From positions 269,170-333,169 of the forward strand of contig JAUMWB010000002.1 in assembly GCA_030529845.1 (NCBI GenBank): DNA of 64,000 bases, read 5' to 3'. Source of the stretch: Rothia sp. (in: high G+C Gram-positive bacteria) (GTDB lineage: Bacteria > Actinomycetota > Actinomycetes > Actinomycetales > Micrococcaceae). Numbering within the stretch: position 1 is the stretch's first letter; every line of letters begins with the position of its first letter. Positions 8,405 to 17,234 of the stretch are shown piece by piece. Below the pieces are notes generated by a model. The model searched no databases and was not told the origin of the DNA. It was given only the letters and a program-made list of their open reading frames with translations. Position numbers and translations under genes: made by a program.

Positions 8405-9850
8405 ATGACTATTTCTGCCAACAATGCTCACGAGCAGTGGCTTGCCTCTGAGGCTGAAGCCGAGGCTATGATTCCCCTGATTGGCAAGCTGAACCGAGAG
8501 AACAATGTGGTTGTCTCTATTCACGGTCACAGCCTGATCAACAAGTCTGTTATTCAGATTTTGAAGGCTCACCGTTTTGCCCGTCAGATTGATGACGTTG
8601 AGCTAAACCCGGCCGATTCTCTGAAGATCCTTGAGATTGTCAGCACCCTCGATCTGGGTGCCTGCTCGCTGGGTCTGGCTAGCCTGCAGCGCAAGTTTGA
8701 GGCATCTGGCGCGAGCGACCTTGAGGCCTTCCTGCGCGAAGAACTGGCTCCCGTGGTCGGGAAGAAGGGGCAGATTGAGGCTGCTTCCCAGGACGTTGTG
8801 CTCTACGGCTTCGGTCGTATCGGCCGCCTGCTGGCTCGTATCCTGCTGGAGCGCTCCACCGGCCCCGGCCCCAAGCTCCGGGCCGTTGTGGTTCGTAAGA
8901 ACACCGATAACGACCTCTACAAGCGGGCTTCCCTGCTACGCCGCGATTCGGTTCACGGCGCTTTCAAGGGCACCATCCGTGTGGATGAAGAGAACTCCAC
9001 CATCATCGCCAACGGCACCCCCATCAAGTTCATTTACGCCTCCGACCCGGCTGAAGTTGATTACACCGCCCACGGCATCGACAAGGCCATCGTGGTTGAT
9101 AACACCGGCCGCTGGCGCGACAAGGACGGCCTCTCCCGCCACCTGCAGGCCAAGGGGGCTGCGCGCGTCCTACTCACCGCTCCCGGCAAGGGCGTCAAGA
9201 ATATCGTCTGCGGCGTCAACGACGACATCATCGAAGATAGTGACACCGTCCTGTCAGCGGCCTCTTGCACCACCAACGCCATCACCCCCGTGCTGGCTGT
9301 GATGGACGAGGTCTTCGGGGTCAAGCGCGGCCACGTTGAGACCGTCCACTCCTTCACCAATGACCAGAATCTGATTGATAACTTCCACAAGGGCGATCGC
9401 CGCGGCCGCTCCGCTGCCCTGAACATGGTCATTACCGAAACCGGCGCCGCTAAGGCAGTGTCGAAGGCCCTGCCCCAGCTGGAGGGCAAGCTGACCGGTA
9501 ACGCCATCCGCGTTCCTACCCCCGATGTCTCTATGGCTATTTTGAGCCTTCAGCTTGAGAAGCCCGTCGGTTCCAAGGAAGAGCTCAACAACCTGCTGCG
9601 TGAGCGCTCCCTGCGCTCTAACCTGCGCCGCCAGATTGACTACACCGACTCCCACGAGGTCGTTTCAACCGACTTCGTTGGCTCCCGCGCCGCCGGTGTC
9701 GTGGACGGCCTGGCCACCATCACCTCCGGTGACGATAACGCTATCCTCTACGTCTGGTATGACAACGAGTTCGGCTACTCCTGCCAGGTGATTCGTGTGC
9801 TGGAGACCATGATCGGCGGTAAGCTGCTGAGCTTCCCCGCAGCGGCCTAA
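8405..9850 (+). CDS. gapB: Glyceraldehyde-3-phosphate dehydrogenase, long GapB-like form
   Basis: Interconverts glyceraldehyde-3-phosphate and 1,3-bisphosphoglycerate. At 482 residues it is about 150 longer than classical GAPDH; the extra N-terminal domain (about residues 1-128, helical, ending VGKKGQIEAA) matches the long actinobacterial GapB type, in Corynebacterium an NADP-using gluconeogenic form. The Rossmann motif GFGRIGR is at about residues 135-141 and the catalytic cysteine is C288 in AASCTTN. ATG at 8405 is preferred over an upstream in-frame ATG at 8363 because GAGGAAGAGG lies just ahead of it and the protein then starts MTISANNAHE. Repeat copy B ends the transcript. Confidence 0.93.
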   Translation: MTISANNAHEQWLASEAEAEAMIPLIGKLNRENNVVVSIHGHSLINKSVIQILKAHRFARQIDDVELNPADSLKILEIVSTLDLGACSLGLASLQRKFEASGASDLEAFLREELAPVVGKKGQIEAASQDVVLYGFGRIGRLLARILLERSTGPGPKLRAVVVRKNTDNDLYKRASLLRRDSVHGAFKGTIRVDEENSTIIANGTPIKFIYASDPAEVDYTAHGIDKAIVVDNTGRWRDKDGLSRHLQAKGAARVLLTAPGKGVKNIVCGVNDDIIEDSDTVLSAASCTTNAITPVLAVMDEVFGVKRGHVETVHSFTNDQNLIDNFHKGDRRGRSAALNMVITETGAAKAVSKALPQLEGKLTGNAIRVPTPDVSMAILSLQLEKPVGSKEELNNLLRERSLRSNLRRQIDYTDSHEVVSTDFVGSRAAGVVDGLATITSGDDNAILYVWYDNEFGYSCQVIRVLETMIGGKLLSFPAAA

Positions 9851-9887
9851 GAGGCCTAAGAGCGCGGACGCCCGCCGTACATTCGGA

Positions 9888-9997
9888 GGGGCAGGGGCAT
9901 AGGCTACGAGCCAGCTGGCTCGGGGCTGGCGTGAATCGTGACGAGCCGCCAGGCGAGGAGCGAGAGGGTCGCTGGCGGTAGCCTATGCCCCTGCCCT
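9888..9997 (+). repeat. Dispersed structured repeat, copy B, ending in a terminator
   Basis: Arms 9889-9906 and 9979-9996 form an 18-bp perfect stem followed by TTTTT, so on the + strand this is a terminator for the GAPDH gene. Inside is the family core, GGCGTGAATCG at 9928-9938 and GCGAGAGGGTCGC at 9960-9972. The outer stem sequence is unrelated to that of copies A, C and D although the core is shared. Confidence 0.82.
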
Positions 9998-10024
9998 TTT
10001 TACAGCACGGTGTTGAGTTACGAT

Positions 10025-10951
10025 TTACGCGAAGTTCTCACTCACCCAGTCCCCTGCCGCGGTGGTGGGGGCTGCTTTTTCGGCGCCGGAGACACGCGTG
10101 TTCAGTTCAATCAGGGTCTCGGTGGTGAGCAGGGCTGAGACCTCATCGAGCACACGTGCCGCTGCTACCGAGAGCTGGCGGGTGTTGATGACGGGCAGCA
10201 CCTGCTGGGCCAGGATCATGTTTTTGGGGTCCTCAAGCACCACGAAATTGTTGGCGGTGATGGCGGGGTCGGTGGAGAAGAGATCCACGATATCAACGGT
10301 GCCATCGGCCAGGGCAGCAACGGTAAGTGGCCCGCCGCCGTCGTTGATAGGTTCGAAGGAGGCCGGTGTGAAGCTATAGATGCGCTCCAGGCCGGGTAGC
10401 CCGTAGGCTCGCTCAGCAAACTCCGGGGGTGCGCCCAAGCTCAGCTGGTTACTCAGGGTGGTCAGGTCATCCAGGCTGGTCAGACCGTGCTTTTCGGCTG
10501 TATCGGCGGTGACGGCCAGGGAGTCCTTGTTCTCAGCGCTTGAGGCCGCGAGAACACCTAGCTCGTCGGGCAGGGCGGCCGGGAGGGCCTGCACAATTTC
10601 TTGGGCAGTGACGGCTGCGGTTTCTGCATCGAAATAGAGCAGTAGGTTACCGGAGTAGTCGGGTACCACGGAAACTGTGCCCTCGCGCAGGGCACCGATA
10701 TAGGCTTCGCGGGCACCGATGGCGGGGCTGGTGGTGGCGTCTAGTCCGCGGGCACGCAGGGCGGCAGCGTAGATTTCAGCAATGATTTGTGATTCGGTGA
10801 AGTCGGCCGACCCCACGGTGATGGTGCCGGTGGCGCTTCCACTACCAAAGGCGGTGGAGCCATCCAGGCCGCAAGCCGATAGCCCCAGGGCGCCAGCGGC
10901 AAGGCCAGCCCCGGTGAAGAGGGAACGACGGGTAAGGCGGGGTGAAGTCAT
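10025..10951 (-). CDS. Glycine betaine/choline-type ABC transporter substrate-binding lipoprotein
   Basis: Extracellular binding protein for a quaternary-ammonium compatible solute (OpuBC/OpuCC/ProX family). The 308-residue protein starts with a twin-arginine-like stretch (PRLTRRSLFTGAGLAAGALG) and a lipobox LSAC, so it should be lipid-anchored. Family features are ITVGSADFTESQIIAEIYAAAL after the linker and VVPDYSGNLLLYF. It is the last gene of a four-gene operon, six bases after the second permease. The exact ligand (betaine, choline, carnitine or another onium compound) is inferred from the family only. Confidence 0.88.
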   Translation of the reverse strand: MTSPRLTRRSLFTGAGLAAGALGLSACGLDGSTAFGSGSATGTITVGSADFTESQIIAEIYAAALRARGLDATTSPAIGAREAYIGALREGTVSVVPDYSGNLLLYFDAETAAVTAQEIVQALPAALPDELGVLAASSAENKDSLAVTADTAEKHGLTSLDDLTTLSNQLSLGAPPEFAERAYGLPGLERIYSFTPASFEPINDGGGPLTVAALADGTVDIVDLFSTDPAITANNFVVLEDPKNMILAQQVLPVINTRQLSVAAARVLDEVSALLTTETLIELNTRVSGAEKAAPTTAAGDWVSENFA

Positions 10952-10957
10952 AGGTGT

Positions 10958-11614
10958 TTACCTTAGTCCGGGGTAGGTGAGAGCCCGCTGAACGAGGGCA
11001 AGGAGGGCATCGACGAGAAGGGCAAGAGCGGCAACGAGCAACACAGCAGCGACCATGCGGGGGTAGTCGCGCACAGCCAGACCGTCGATAAGGTAGCGGC
11101 CCAGACCCCCAAGGTTGATATAGGCAACCACGGTAACCGTGGCAATGACCTGGAGGGTAGCATTACGGATACCACCAAAAATCAGGGGCAGAGCTACGGG
11201 GATTTCCACCCGGGTGAGCACCTGCCAGCCAGTCATGCCCTGGGCGCGGGCGGCGTCCTTAGTCACCGGGTCAACGGCTGCAATACCGGCGTAGGTTCCC
11301 GCCAGAAGCGGAGCAAGGGCAAGAATCACCAGAGCCAGAGCTGGGGCGGTCAGCCCCAGTCCCAGCCAGAGGGCAAAGAGGGTGAGCAGGCCCAGGGTGG
11401 GGAGGGCTCGCAGGGCACCGGTCAGGGCAACCACCAGGTTTTCCCCCTTACCGGTATGACCGACCCAGGCACCCAGCGGCAGGGCGATAGCCGCCGCTAT
11501 CAGGAGCACCAGACCGGAGTAGGCCAGGTGCTCGCCGAGACGCTGCCAGATACCGCCGGTACCCGCCCAGGCGCCGGGAGCGGTGAACCAGGCCCAGACG
11601 TCCTGAAAAATCAT
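10958..11614 (-). CDS. Glycine betaine/choline-type ABC transporter permease (second)
   Basis: Inner-membrane permease of the OpuC/ProW family, 218 residues with about six membrane helices. The EAA-type cytoplasmic loop is seen in VTKDAARAQGMTGWQVLTRVEIPVALP around residues 115-142, where the ATPase docks. ATG at 11614 overlaps the stop of the previous permease gene by four bases (ATGA), showing translational coupling. With its partner permease it forms the transmembrane pore of the compatible-solute importer. Confidence 0.9.
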   Translation of the reverse strand: MIFQDVWAWFTAPGAWAGTGGIWQRLGEHLAYSGLVLLIAAAIALPLGAWVGHTGKGENLVVALTGALRALPTLGLLTLFALWLGLGLTAPALALVILALAPLLAGTYAGIAAVDPVTKDAARAQGMTGWQVLTRVEIPVALPLIFGGIRNATLQVIATVTVVAYINLGGLGRYLIDGLAVRDYPRMVAAVLLVAALALLVDALLALVQRALTYPGLR

Positions 11615-12288
11615 GAGGGGTTCCTCCAGCGGGTGAGCCCGGCGCCGGTCAGAGCCAGGAGGCGATCAAGAGCGAGAGCCAGGACGAGGGTAAGCACGAT
11701 TCCGGTGATAATTTCAGCCGGCAGGTCGCGGCGCAGCCCATCGGTGAAGAGAGTACCAAGGGACTGAATGCCGATCACTGCGCCCACCGAGACCATGGAG
11801 ATATTGGAGACCAGGGCAACGCGCAGGCCCGCAATCATCACAGGTAGTGAGAGCGGCAGTTCCACCTGCCAGAAGCGGCGCAGTGGGGTGTAGCCTACGG
11901 CGGTGGCCGCCTCCAAGGTGATGGGTGAGACTGATTCGAAGGCGTCTACAGCGCTGCGCACCATCATGGCTAGCACGTAGACGGTCAGGGCCACATAGAC
12001 GTTGATTGGGGAAGTAATAGAAGTTCCCAGTAGCAGGGGCATAAGCACGAAAAGCGCTAGTGAGGGGACGGTGTAGAGCAGGGACGCCCCGTTCACCACC
12101 GTTCCTTTACGCAGACGTCCTGTGCGGGTATAGGCCTCGGTGGAGCGCCCGTCTGCCCGCCGTCCCAGCGCCAGGCGGGCCAGCGGCAGGGCAAGGACGA
12201 AGCCCACCAGCACAGGTATGACCGATTGCGCCAGGTGCAGGGCGGTAAGCTGCCCGATATAGGGCAGGTTGGCTAGAAACCAGTTCAT
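11611..12288 (-). CDS. Glycine betaine/choline-type ABC transporter permease (first)
   Basis: Second membrane component of the same importer, 225 residues. The EAA loop is seen in ITLEAATAVGYTPLRRFWQVELPLSLP around residues 120-146, followed by SVGAVIGIQSLGTLFTDGL, typical of OpuCB-like permeases. The start at 12288 (MNWFLANLPYIG) overlaps the ATPase stop by four bases; a longer reading to 12360 only adds an arginine-rich stretch that belongs to the ATPase frame. Confidence 0.9.
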   Translation of the reverse strand: MNWFLANLPYIGQLTALHLAQSVIPVLVGFVLALPLARLALGRRADGRSTEAYTRTGRLRKGTVVNGASLLYTVPSLALFVLMPLLLGTSITSPINVYVALTVYVLAMMVRSAVDAFESVSPITLEAATAVGYTPLRRFWQVELPLSLPVMIAGLRVALVSNISMVSVGAVIGIQSLGTLFTDGLRRDLPAEIITGIVLTLVLALALDRLLALTGAGLTRWRNPS

Positions 12289-13415
12289 GCGGACGCCCCG
12301 CCATCGGACGCCGCGGCCGCAGAGTTCTGCCTGGAGTCGGCGCTCTCGCCACGAGCCCACGGAGCTTCTAGGCCATAGCGCAGGTAGCGCTCCTGCCGGG
12401 TTGCTTCAAGCACACTGTCGGCTTCCAGCAGGCCCAGGGCCTTCCCCTGCTCATCTACGGCCACGCCCCAGCCGGAGGGAGAAGAGAGTACCGAATCCAG
12501 GGCATCACGCAGGGTTCCTCCCCGCACGAAAAGGGAGCCGCCGGGCAGGTGCCTACCGCCGGTCAGCCAACCGTCGGGGCGTCCGTCCGCTAGTCTCAGC
12601 TGCCAGCCCTCGCCCTCAGCGGCCTGCAGGGGGCTAACTGCCACATTCTCGGCCCCGGCAAAGGTCAGGCGGCGCATACCGCGATCGCGACCCACGAAAG
12701 AAGCAACGTAGTCACAGGCTGGGGCGCGCAGAATCTCTTCGGGGGTGCCGAACTGGGCGATGGTGCCGCCGGGAGCAAAAACAGCGATGTAGTCACCCAG
12801 AAGCACAGCCTCGTCGATATCGTGGGTGACGAAGACGATGGTGCGGTGAAGTTTCTGCTGGAGGTCTAAAAGGCTCTGCTGTAAATCCGCACGCACAACA
12901 GGGTCGATAGCACTAAAGGGTTCGTCCATCAGGAGTATGTCTGATTGGCCTGCCAGGGCGCGGGCCACACCCACGCGCTGGGCCTGACCACCCGAGAGCT
13001 GGGCCGGGTACTTGCTAGCAGAGGCGCGATCTAGGCCCACCGTGTCGAGAAGTTCCAGAGCTTCAGCACGAGCCTGTTTCTTGGCTACCCCCTTGAGACG
13101 GGGCACGGTGGTGATGTTATCGAGCACGCTCTGGTGGGGCATGAGCCCAGCCTGCTGCAGCACGTAGCCGATGGAGCGGCGCAGTTCGTGAACAGGGCGG
13201 GTGGTGTTGGCTTCGCCGCGCACCAGAATCTCGCCGTCGGTATGCTCGACCATGCGGTTAATCATGCGCAGGGAGGTGGTTTTACCGCAGCCCGAGGGCC
13301 CCACAAAGACCGTGATTTTTCCCTGAGGAATGCTGAGGGTGAGGTTATCTACCACCGCCGCGTCACCGTATTTCTTGGTGACCGACCGGAATTCAATAGC
13401 GGGGGCCGCTGCCAT
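12285..13415 (-). CDS. Glycine betaine/choline-type ABC transporter ATP-binding protein
   Basis: ATPase driving the compatible-solute importer, 376 residues, first gene of the operon. Walker A is GPSGCGKTT near residue 38, signature LSGGQAQRVGVARAL near 140, Walker B ILLMDEPF near 160, switch His in FVTHDIDEAV. The C-terminal third (from about residue 270) resembles the CBS-type regulatory tail of OpuA/OpuCA proteins, which sense ionic strength in studied members, but it is divergent. It is divergent from exonuclease III, with a nested palindrome in the shared promoter region. Confidence 0.92.
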   Translation of the reverse strand: MAAAPAIEFRSVTKKYGDAAVVDNLTLSIPQGKITVFVGPSGCGKTTSLRMINRMVEHTDGEILVRGEANTTRPVHELRRSIGYVLQQAGLMPHQSVLDNITTVPRLKGVAKKQARAEALELLDTVGLDRASASKYPAQLSGGQAQRVGVARALAGQSDILLMDEPFSAIDPVVRADLQQSLLDLQQKLHRTIVFVTHDIDEAVLLGDYIAVFAPGGTIAQFGTPEEILRAPACDYVASFVGRDRGMRRLTFAGAENVAVSPLQAAEGEGWQLRLADGRPDGWLTGGRHLPGGSLFVRGGTLRDALDSVLSSPSGWGVAVDEQGKALGLLEADSVLEATRQERYLRYGLEAPWARGESADSRQNSAAAASDGGASA

Positions 13416-13511
13416 ACTTGCTCTTTCGTTTGAGGCGGGGAAGGTTTTGCTCCAGCAACCTAACGCCCGTGGGTTCCACCCTATTCCAGCAGGTTCTAAA
13501 ACAGCAAGTAC

Positions 13512-13573
13512 CCTGCCATAAGTGCACCCGCCCTGCTAAAAGTGACAGGCAGATGCACTTTTAAGGCGGCAGG
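13512..13573. repeat. Nested inverted repeat in the divergent ABC operon/xth promoter region
   Basis: CCTGCC (13512-13517) pairs with GGCAGG (13568-13573). Inside this, AAGTGCA (13520-13526) pairs with TGCACTT (13554-13560), and GCC-CTG pairs with CAG-GC further in. There is no T tract, and the position is upstream of both genes, so an operator or 5' leader structure is more likely than a terminator. Confidence 0.5.
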
Positions 13574-13581
13574 TCGGTTGC

Positions 13582-13587
13582 TAGGCT
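13582..13587 (+). promoter_or_regulatory. Probable -10 box for a leaderless exonuclease III mRNA
   Basis: TAGGCT sits six bases before the ATG of the exonuclease gene and there is no Shine-Dalgarno sequence, so the transcript probably begins at or next to the start codon. Confidence 0.4.
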
Positions 13588-13593
13588 GGTGAC

Positions 13594-14445
13594 ATGAAAA
13601 TTGCTACCTGGAACGTGAACTCTATCCGCGCCCGCGCCGACCGCGTGGAAGATTGGCTAGAGCGCAGCAACGTGGACGTGCTCGCCATCCAAGAAACCAA
13701 GGCCACCGACGAGACCTTCCCCTACGAAATTTTTGAGTACTCCGGCTACGAAGTGGCCCATTTCGGTCTGTCACAGTGGAACGGGGTGGCCCTCGCCTCC
13801 CGCGTGGGGCTTGAGGATATTCAGCGCACCTTCACCAACCAGCCCGCTTTTGGTAAGCCCGGTGAGGACGCCGTCGTTGAGGCCCGCGCTATCGGGGCAA
13901 CCTGCGGCGGGGTTCGGGTGTGGAGCCTCTACGTGCCTAACGGTCGCGGTATCGACGACCCGCATATGCCCTACAAGCTGGCCTGGCTGGAAGAGCTTCG
14001 CAAGGACGCTGCCAGCTGGCTAGAGCAGGACCCCGCAGCGCAGTTTGCCCTGGTGGGAGACTTCAATATCGCTCCCCGCGACGAGGATGTGTGGGATATC
14101 GACTTCTTTAGGGAAAATCATCTGACCCACGTGACCGAGCCTGAGCGGGCAGCCTTTAGGGCTTTTCTTGAAGAGCCTCTGGGGCTGGTTGATGTGGCCC
14201 GTGAACACACCACGGTGCCCTACACCTACTGGGATTACACCAAGCTACGCTTCCCCAAGAATGAGGGCATGCGCATTGATTTTCAGCTCTACTCCCCCGC
14301 TCTGGCGCAGCGAGTTGTGGGCGCTGAGATTGACCGAGAAGAGCGCAAGGGCAAGGGGGCTTCGGACCACGCCCCGGTGATTGTTGAGATTAGCTCTGAG
14401 CGGACGCCCCCCGCCCGACGGTCCGGGGCATTGCAGCCCCTCTAG
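13594..14445 (+). CDS. xth: Exodeoxyribonuclease III / AP endonuclease
   Basis: Base-excision repair enzyme that cleaves at abasic sites and trims 3' blocks. The 283-residue protein has the full exonuclease III/APE1 pattern: KIATWNVNSIRAR at the N terminus, the metal-binding Glu in IQETKATDE near residue 35, LVGDFNIAP near residue 153 and the terminal GASDHAPVIVEI with the catalytic His near residue 260. It stands alone between the divergent ABC operon and its own terminator. Confidence 0.95.
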   Translation: MKIATWNVNSIRARADRVEDWLERSNVDVLAIQETKATDETFPYEIFEYSGYEVAHFGLSQWNGVALASRVGLEDIQRTFTNQPAFGKPGEDAVVEARAIGATCGGVRVWSLYVPNGRGIDDPHMPYKLAWLEELRKDAASWLEQDPAAQFALVGDFNIAPRDEDVWDIDFFRENHLTHVTEPERAAFRAFLEEPLGLVDVAREHTTVPYTYWDYTKLRFPKNEGMRIDFQLYSPALAQRVVGAEIDREERKGKGASDHAPVIVEISSERTPPARRSGALQPL

Positions 14446-14462
14446 AAAAAGCCGGGATACAA

Positions 14463-14502
14463 CAATAGCCCCAGCCTGTGAACTCACGGGCTGGGGCTAT
14501 TG
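14463..14502 (+). terminator. Terminator hairpin after xth
   Basis: A 14-bp stem, CAATAGCCCCAGCC with its complement, around a 12-base loop; 17 bases after the exonuclease stop and facing the tRNA operon terminator. Confidence 0.8.
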
Positions 14503-14511
14503 AGTGTTAAA

Positions 14512-14550
14512 ACAAAAAACCCACTCTCATGTAGAAGCCTAGAGAGTGGA
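14512..14550 (-). terminator. Terminator of the tRNA operon
   Basis: On the minus strand, CCACTCTC pairs with GAGAGTGG and is followed directly by TTTTTTGTTTT, a standard intrinsic terminator just downstream of tRNA-Phe. Confidence 0.85.
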
Positions 14551-14555
14551 TTTCG

Positions 14556-14628
14556 TGGCTCCGACCGGCGTCGATCCGGTGACCTTACGATTTTCAGTCG
14601 CACGCTCTACCAACTGAGCTACAGAGCC
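14556..14628 (-). tRNA. tRNA-Phe (GAA)
   Basis: Full cloverleaf on the minus strand. The acceptor GGCTCTG pairs with CGGAGCC, the anticodon stem TGCGA/TCGTA encloses the loop CTGAAAA, and the anticodon is GAA. The discriminator is A; the CCA end is not encoded. Last gene of the three-tRNA operon. Confidence 0.96.
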
Positions 14629-14691
14629 AGGCATACCCTTAGATATGCCACAACCGCGTCTTCTCACAAGTGAGAACTTACGCGGTCGGAG

Positions 14692-14765
14692 CGACCCCGA
14701 CGGGACTTGAACCCGCGACCTCCGGCGTGACAGGCCGGCGCGCTAACCAACTGCGCTACGGGGCC
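14692..14765 (-). tRNA. tRNA-Asp (GTC)
   Basis: Cloverleaf on the minus strand. The anticodon stem CCGGC/GCCGG encloses CTGTCAC, anticodon GTC. The discriminator base is G, the usual Asp identity element. CCA is not encoded. Confidence 0.96.
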
Positions 14766-14815
14766 ATACGTAAAAACCGAAGTTCTTACATGGCCGTGAA
14801 ACCGAAGTTTCACAG

Positions 14816-14888
14816 TACCCCCAACGGGATTTGAACCCGTGTTACCGCCGTGAAAGGGCGGCGTCCTAGGCCGCTAGACGATAGGGGC
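14816..14888 (-). tRNA. tRNA-Glu (TTC)
   Basis: Cloverleaf on the minus strand. The anticodon stem CCGCC/GGCGG encloses CTTTCAC, anticodon TTC. First gene of the Glu-Asp-Phe operon, so its promoter should lie in 14890-15000. The stretch 14889-15139 otherwise shows only AT-rich runs and no gene. Confidence 0.96.
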
Positions 14889-15139
14889 TAGTTCGCTATT
14901 TCGTGACCGGCTTTGTTTCCTCAGCCCGTCGCTCGAACAAGTAATACATTACGCGAGTTCAAACAGGCGCGCAAATCGAAAACCACCCAGAGGGGCTCTT
15001 TGGCGCTAAAAATTGGGTGCCCTGCACCACAATATTCACCTAAAAGTAACCGAAGCTACATACAAATAGCCTAGTCAAAGCACATATTGCCACCACGGGC
15101 GTCCGCGCAAAAAATTTTTTGAACTTTTTTAAAAAAGAC

Positions 15140-15204
15140 GGCAGAACAGCGCCGTCGGAGCCCTTTTCACTCTGAAAAGGTGCTTCGGCGGGAGCTGTCC
15201 TGCC
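15140..15204 (-). terminator. Terminator of the universal stress protein gene
   Basis: Three stacked stems on the minus strand (GGCAG/CTGCC, ACAGC/GCTGT, GCCG-CGGAGC/GCTTCGGC and CCTTTT/AAAAGG), followed by TCTTTTTTAAAAAAG. It starts about 60 bases after the stress protein stop. Confidence 0.85.
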
Positions 15205-15266
15205 TTTCTCTTGTCTCCAGCCTACTTCCCTGCCGGGGAGCTGACTAGAGCATGTTCATGCTGTGA

Positions 15267-16283
15267 CTAGCCCCAGGTAACACCAGCATCGGGTGCCTGC
15301 TCAATACGGGGGTCATCGAGCTGGGGAACAATCATGACCGGCACCTGGGTGTTGTGCAGGATGCCCTGGGAGGTGGAGCCCAGCAACATACCGGCGATAC
15401 CGCCACGACCACGGGTACCGACCACAATCAGGTCCGCTGCCTTGCCCGCCTCTAGCAGTACTTGAACGGGTGAGCCGTCAATGAGCTTGAATTCGATTTC
15501 CAGGTTGGGGAAGTAGCCGCGAATCCACTCAGCGGCCTTGCGCTGCAAATCAGCAATTTCGCGGTAGAGGGCCTCAAAGTCCACAGCGGCAGGCACCCAG
15601 TTAAGGGCACCGGTGTAGGGAGCCAGGGCGTTGACCAGGGTGAGCTTGACGCCGCGGCGGGAGGCTTCGTCAGCTGCCTGCATCATGGCCAGGCGGGCCT
15701 CATCGGAGCCGTCCGAACCAACAACAACGGACTGGCCGCCGCCCAGAATGCCGGGGTCAGCTTCAATCTTCTCAGCGTAGGACTGGGGAACTGCCACGGT
15801 GGGACAGTGCGAGTGGGCAGGCAGGGAGGTAGAAACAGTGCCCAGCAGGCGCCCCAGGAAGCCGCCGTGAGAGCGGGAACCTACCACCATCAGCTCAGCC
15901 TTCTTGGAGAGTTCCAGGAGGACGGCGGTAGCGTCGCCGGTCTCGACCGTGGCGCGAAGTTCAACGCTGGTTTCACCCACGCGAGAGTGAGCTTCGTCGA
16001 GAATCTGGGCCACACCGTCGGTCAGGGCCTGCTCGTCAACCATGGAGTAGCCTGCGTCGAAACCGGTACCGGTGAAGACTGGCAGGGAGTAGGCAGTGAC
16101 CATGCGGACAGGCACCTTGCGGACTTCAGCCTCGTGTACGGCCCAGCGCAGGGCACCGTAGCTCTGTTCGGAACCGTCGATACCGACGATGATTTCGCCG
16201 GCTGCGTTGGCTACTTCTGCGATGTCGTTACGGGCAGCTACTGCTTTTTCACCGAAGGTGAGAGCGCGTTCGGTCATGGTCAT
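15267..16283 (-). CDS. Universal stress protein, two tandem UspA domains
   Basis: Cytosolic ATP-binding stress protein with two Usp domains in 338 residues. Each domain ends with the nucleotide-binding pattern G-2x-G-9x-G-S/T: VVGSRSHGGFLGRLLGTVS in the first (near residue 133) and VVGTRGRGGIAGMLLGSTS in the second (near residue 293). Tandem Usp proteins of this size are common in actinobacteria, where studied members are tied to hypoxia, stasis or stress survival. The start MTMTERALTF at 16283 is preceded by AAGGAGATGACC. Monocistronic, with a strong terminator. Confidence 0.92.
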   Translation of the reverse strand: MTMTERALTFGEKAVAARNDIAEVANAAGEIIVGIDGSEQSYGALRWAVHEAEVRKVPVRMVTAYSLPVFTGTGFDAGYSMVDEQALTDGVAQILDEAHSRVGETSVELRATVETGDATAVLLELSKKAELMVVGSRSHGGFLGRLLGTVSTSLPAHSHCPTVAVPQSYAEKIEADPGILGGGQSVVVGSDGSDEARLAMMQAADEASRRGVKLTLVNALAPYTGALNWVPAAVDFEALYREIADLQRKAAEWIRGYFPNLEIEFKLIDGSPVQVLLEAGKAADLIVVGTRGRGGIAGMLLGSTSQGILHNTQVPVMIVPQLDDPRIEQAPDAGVTWG

Positions 16284-16431
16284 CTCCTTAGATTCATGAT
16301 GACCCCGCTCTGCCAGCCGGGTTGCCGGCGCTGCTGCCGGGGCCTACTTCTAGTCTAGTCCTCGCCCGGTGAGCGGCGTGACTTATTTCGCATCATTACC
16401 GCACTTATTCATTTTTGAACTACGCGGCGCG

Positions 16432-16560
16432 AGGACGCCGCAACCCACTGCCCTGCCCCGCGGCAGGAGGGTAGGTGGCGGCGTCCTTACGCTAACGAGC
16501 GTGCGCCGTATCGCTGAGCGTGCTGCGAGCATGTGCACACTCGGCGATATGACGCACGCT
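16432..16560. repeat. Two long hairpins between the LGFP gene and the stress protein gene
   Basis: The first is AGGACGCCGC (16432-16441) with GCGGCGTCCT (16478-16487), around an inner CTGCC/GGCAG stem. The second is an imperfect 62-bp hairpin from 16499 to 16560, with AGCGTGCG and CGCACGCT as ends. Both lie just after the LGFP stop on the minus strand and may end its transcript, although no T tract follows. Confidence 0.55.
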
Positions 16561-16577
16561 CACTCAAGATCCGGGAC

Positions 16578-17234
16578 CTAGCCCAGGGGGCTGAAGGTAG
16601 CGCCGGACGAGCTGACCGTCAGCACACCCCGCTCGGTATAGAGCACCGAGGTCTCCCCTACCTGCTGGACTTCAGAGACGGGGAAGCCGAAAGCGTCCAC
16701 AGCACCGTGGGCATTGAAATAGTCCCCTGCCGGGGTGCCAGACTCAACAAAATGGGCGCCGGCTGCCTCAGACCAGAAGACATTACCGCTAGCCAGACCC
16801 GGCTGGGCGAAGCTCTGACGCACACCGTTACCCACCGGCTGCTCATCGCTCACGGGAATCAGGTTATAGAGGGCCGACCCCTCGCCCACCGTCACCGCGC
16901 CAAAACGCCACAGGTCATAGATAGCGCCGTGCACAGTGTGGGTGCCGGTGACCTCGTTATAGAAAACAGCCCCGTGGGTAAAATTCTGGCCCATAAAACC
17001 GGGTGATGTAGGAGTATCGGGGGCAATAAAACCGTCATCGGTGGGAGCACCCAGCCAGGCGTAGTCCTCAGGTACCCAGGGCAGGGTATCACTGCTTGAA
17101 CTGGCCGCGATAGAAGAGCCGGTGGCCGCCGTTGGGCTGGCCGAGGCAGGAGCCAGCCCGGTGAGCGCAAGCGCCCCCAGAGCTACAGCGGCAGAGCCGT
17201 ACCGGGCAAAAGTACGGAGTGAAGAGTTGTTCAT
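16578..17234 (-). CDS. Secreted LGFP-repeat protein
   Basis: Exported protein of 218 residues with a clear signal peptide (basic start MNNSSLRTFARYG, hydrophobic core, cleavage near APASA-SPTAA). The mature part consists of LGFP-type repeats of about 50 residues, seen in WLGAPTDDGFIAPD, ATFYNE-like GAVFYNEVTGTHTVHGAIYDLW, VFWSEAAGAHFVESG and AFGFPVSEVQ. LGFP repeats occur in actinobacterial envelope proteins and are thought to bind the cell wall. There is no enzyme domain. ATG at 17234 is chosen because GGAAGG precedes it. The SLH protein at 28463 carries a related stretch. Confidence 0.85.
   Translation of the reverse strand: MNNSSLRTFARYGSAAVALGALALTGLAPASASPTAATGSSIAASSSSDTLPWVPEDYAWLGAPTDDGFIAPDTPTSPGFMGQNFTHGAVFYNEVTGTHTVHGAIYDLWRFGAVTVGEGSALYNLIPVSDEQPVGNGVRQSFAQPGLASGNVFWSEAAGAHFVESGTPAGDYFNAHGAVDAFGFPVSEVQQVGETSVLYTERGVLTVSSSGATFSPLG

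Noticed and set aside
14556..14888. tRNA genes as integration site of a mobile element
   Set aside because: No partial tRNA copy, integrase or composition change was seen next to the three tRNA genes.
16432..16560. Extra copy of the four-member structured repeat family
   Set aside because: Long hairpins of similar size, but they lack the GTGAATCG and GAGARGGT core.
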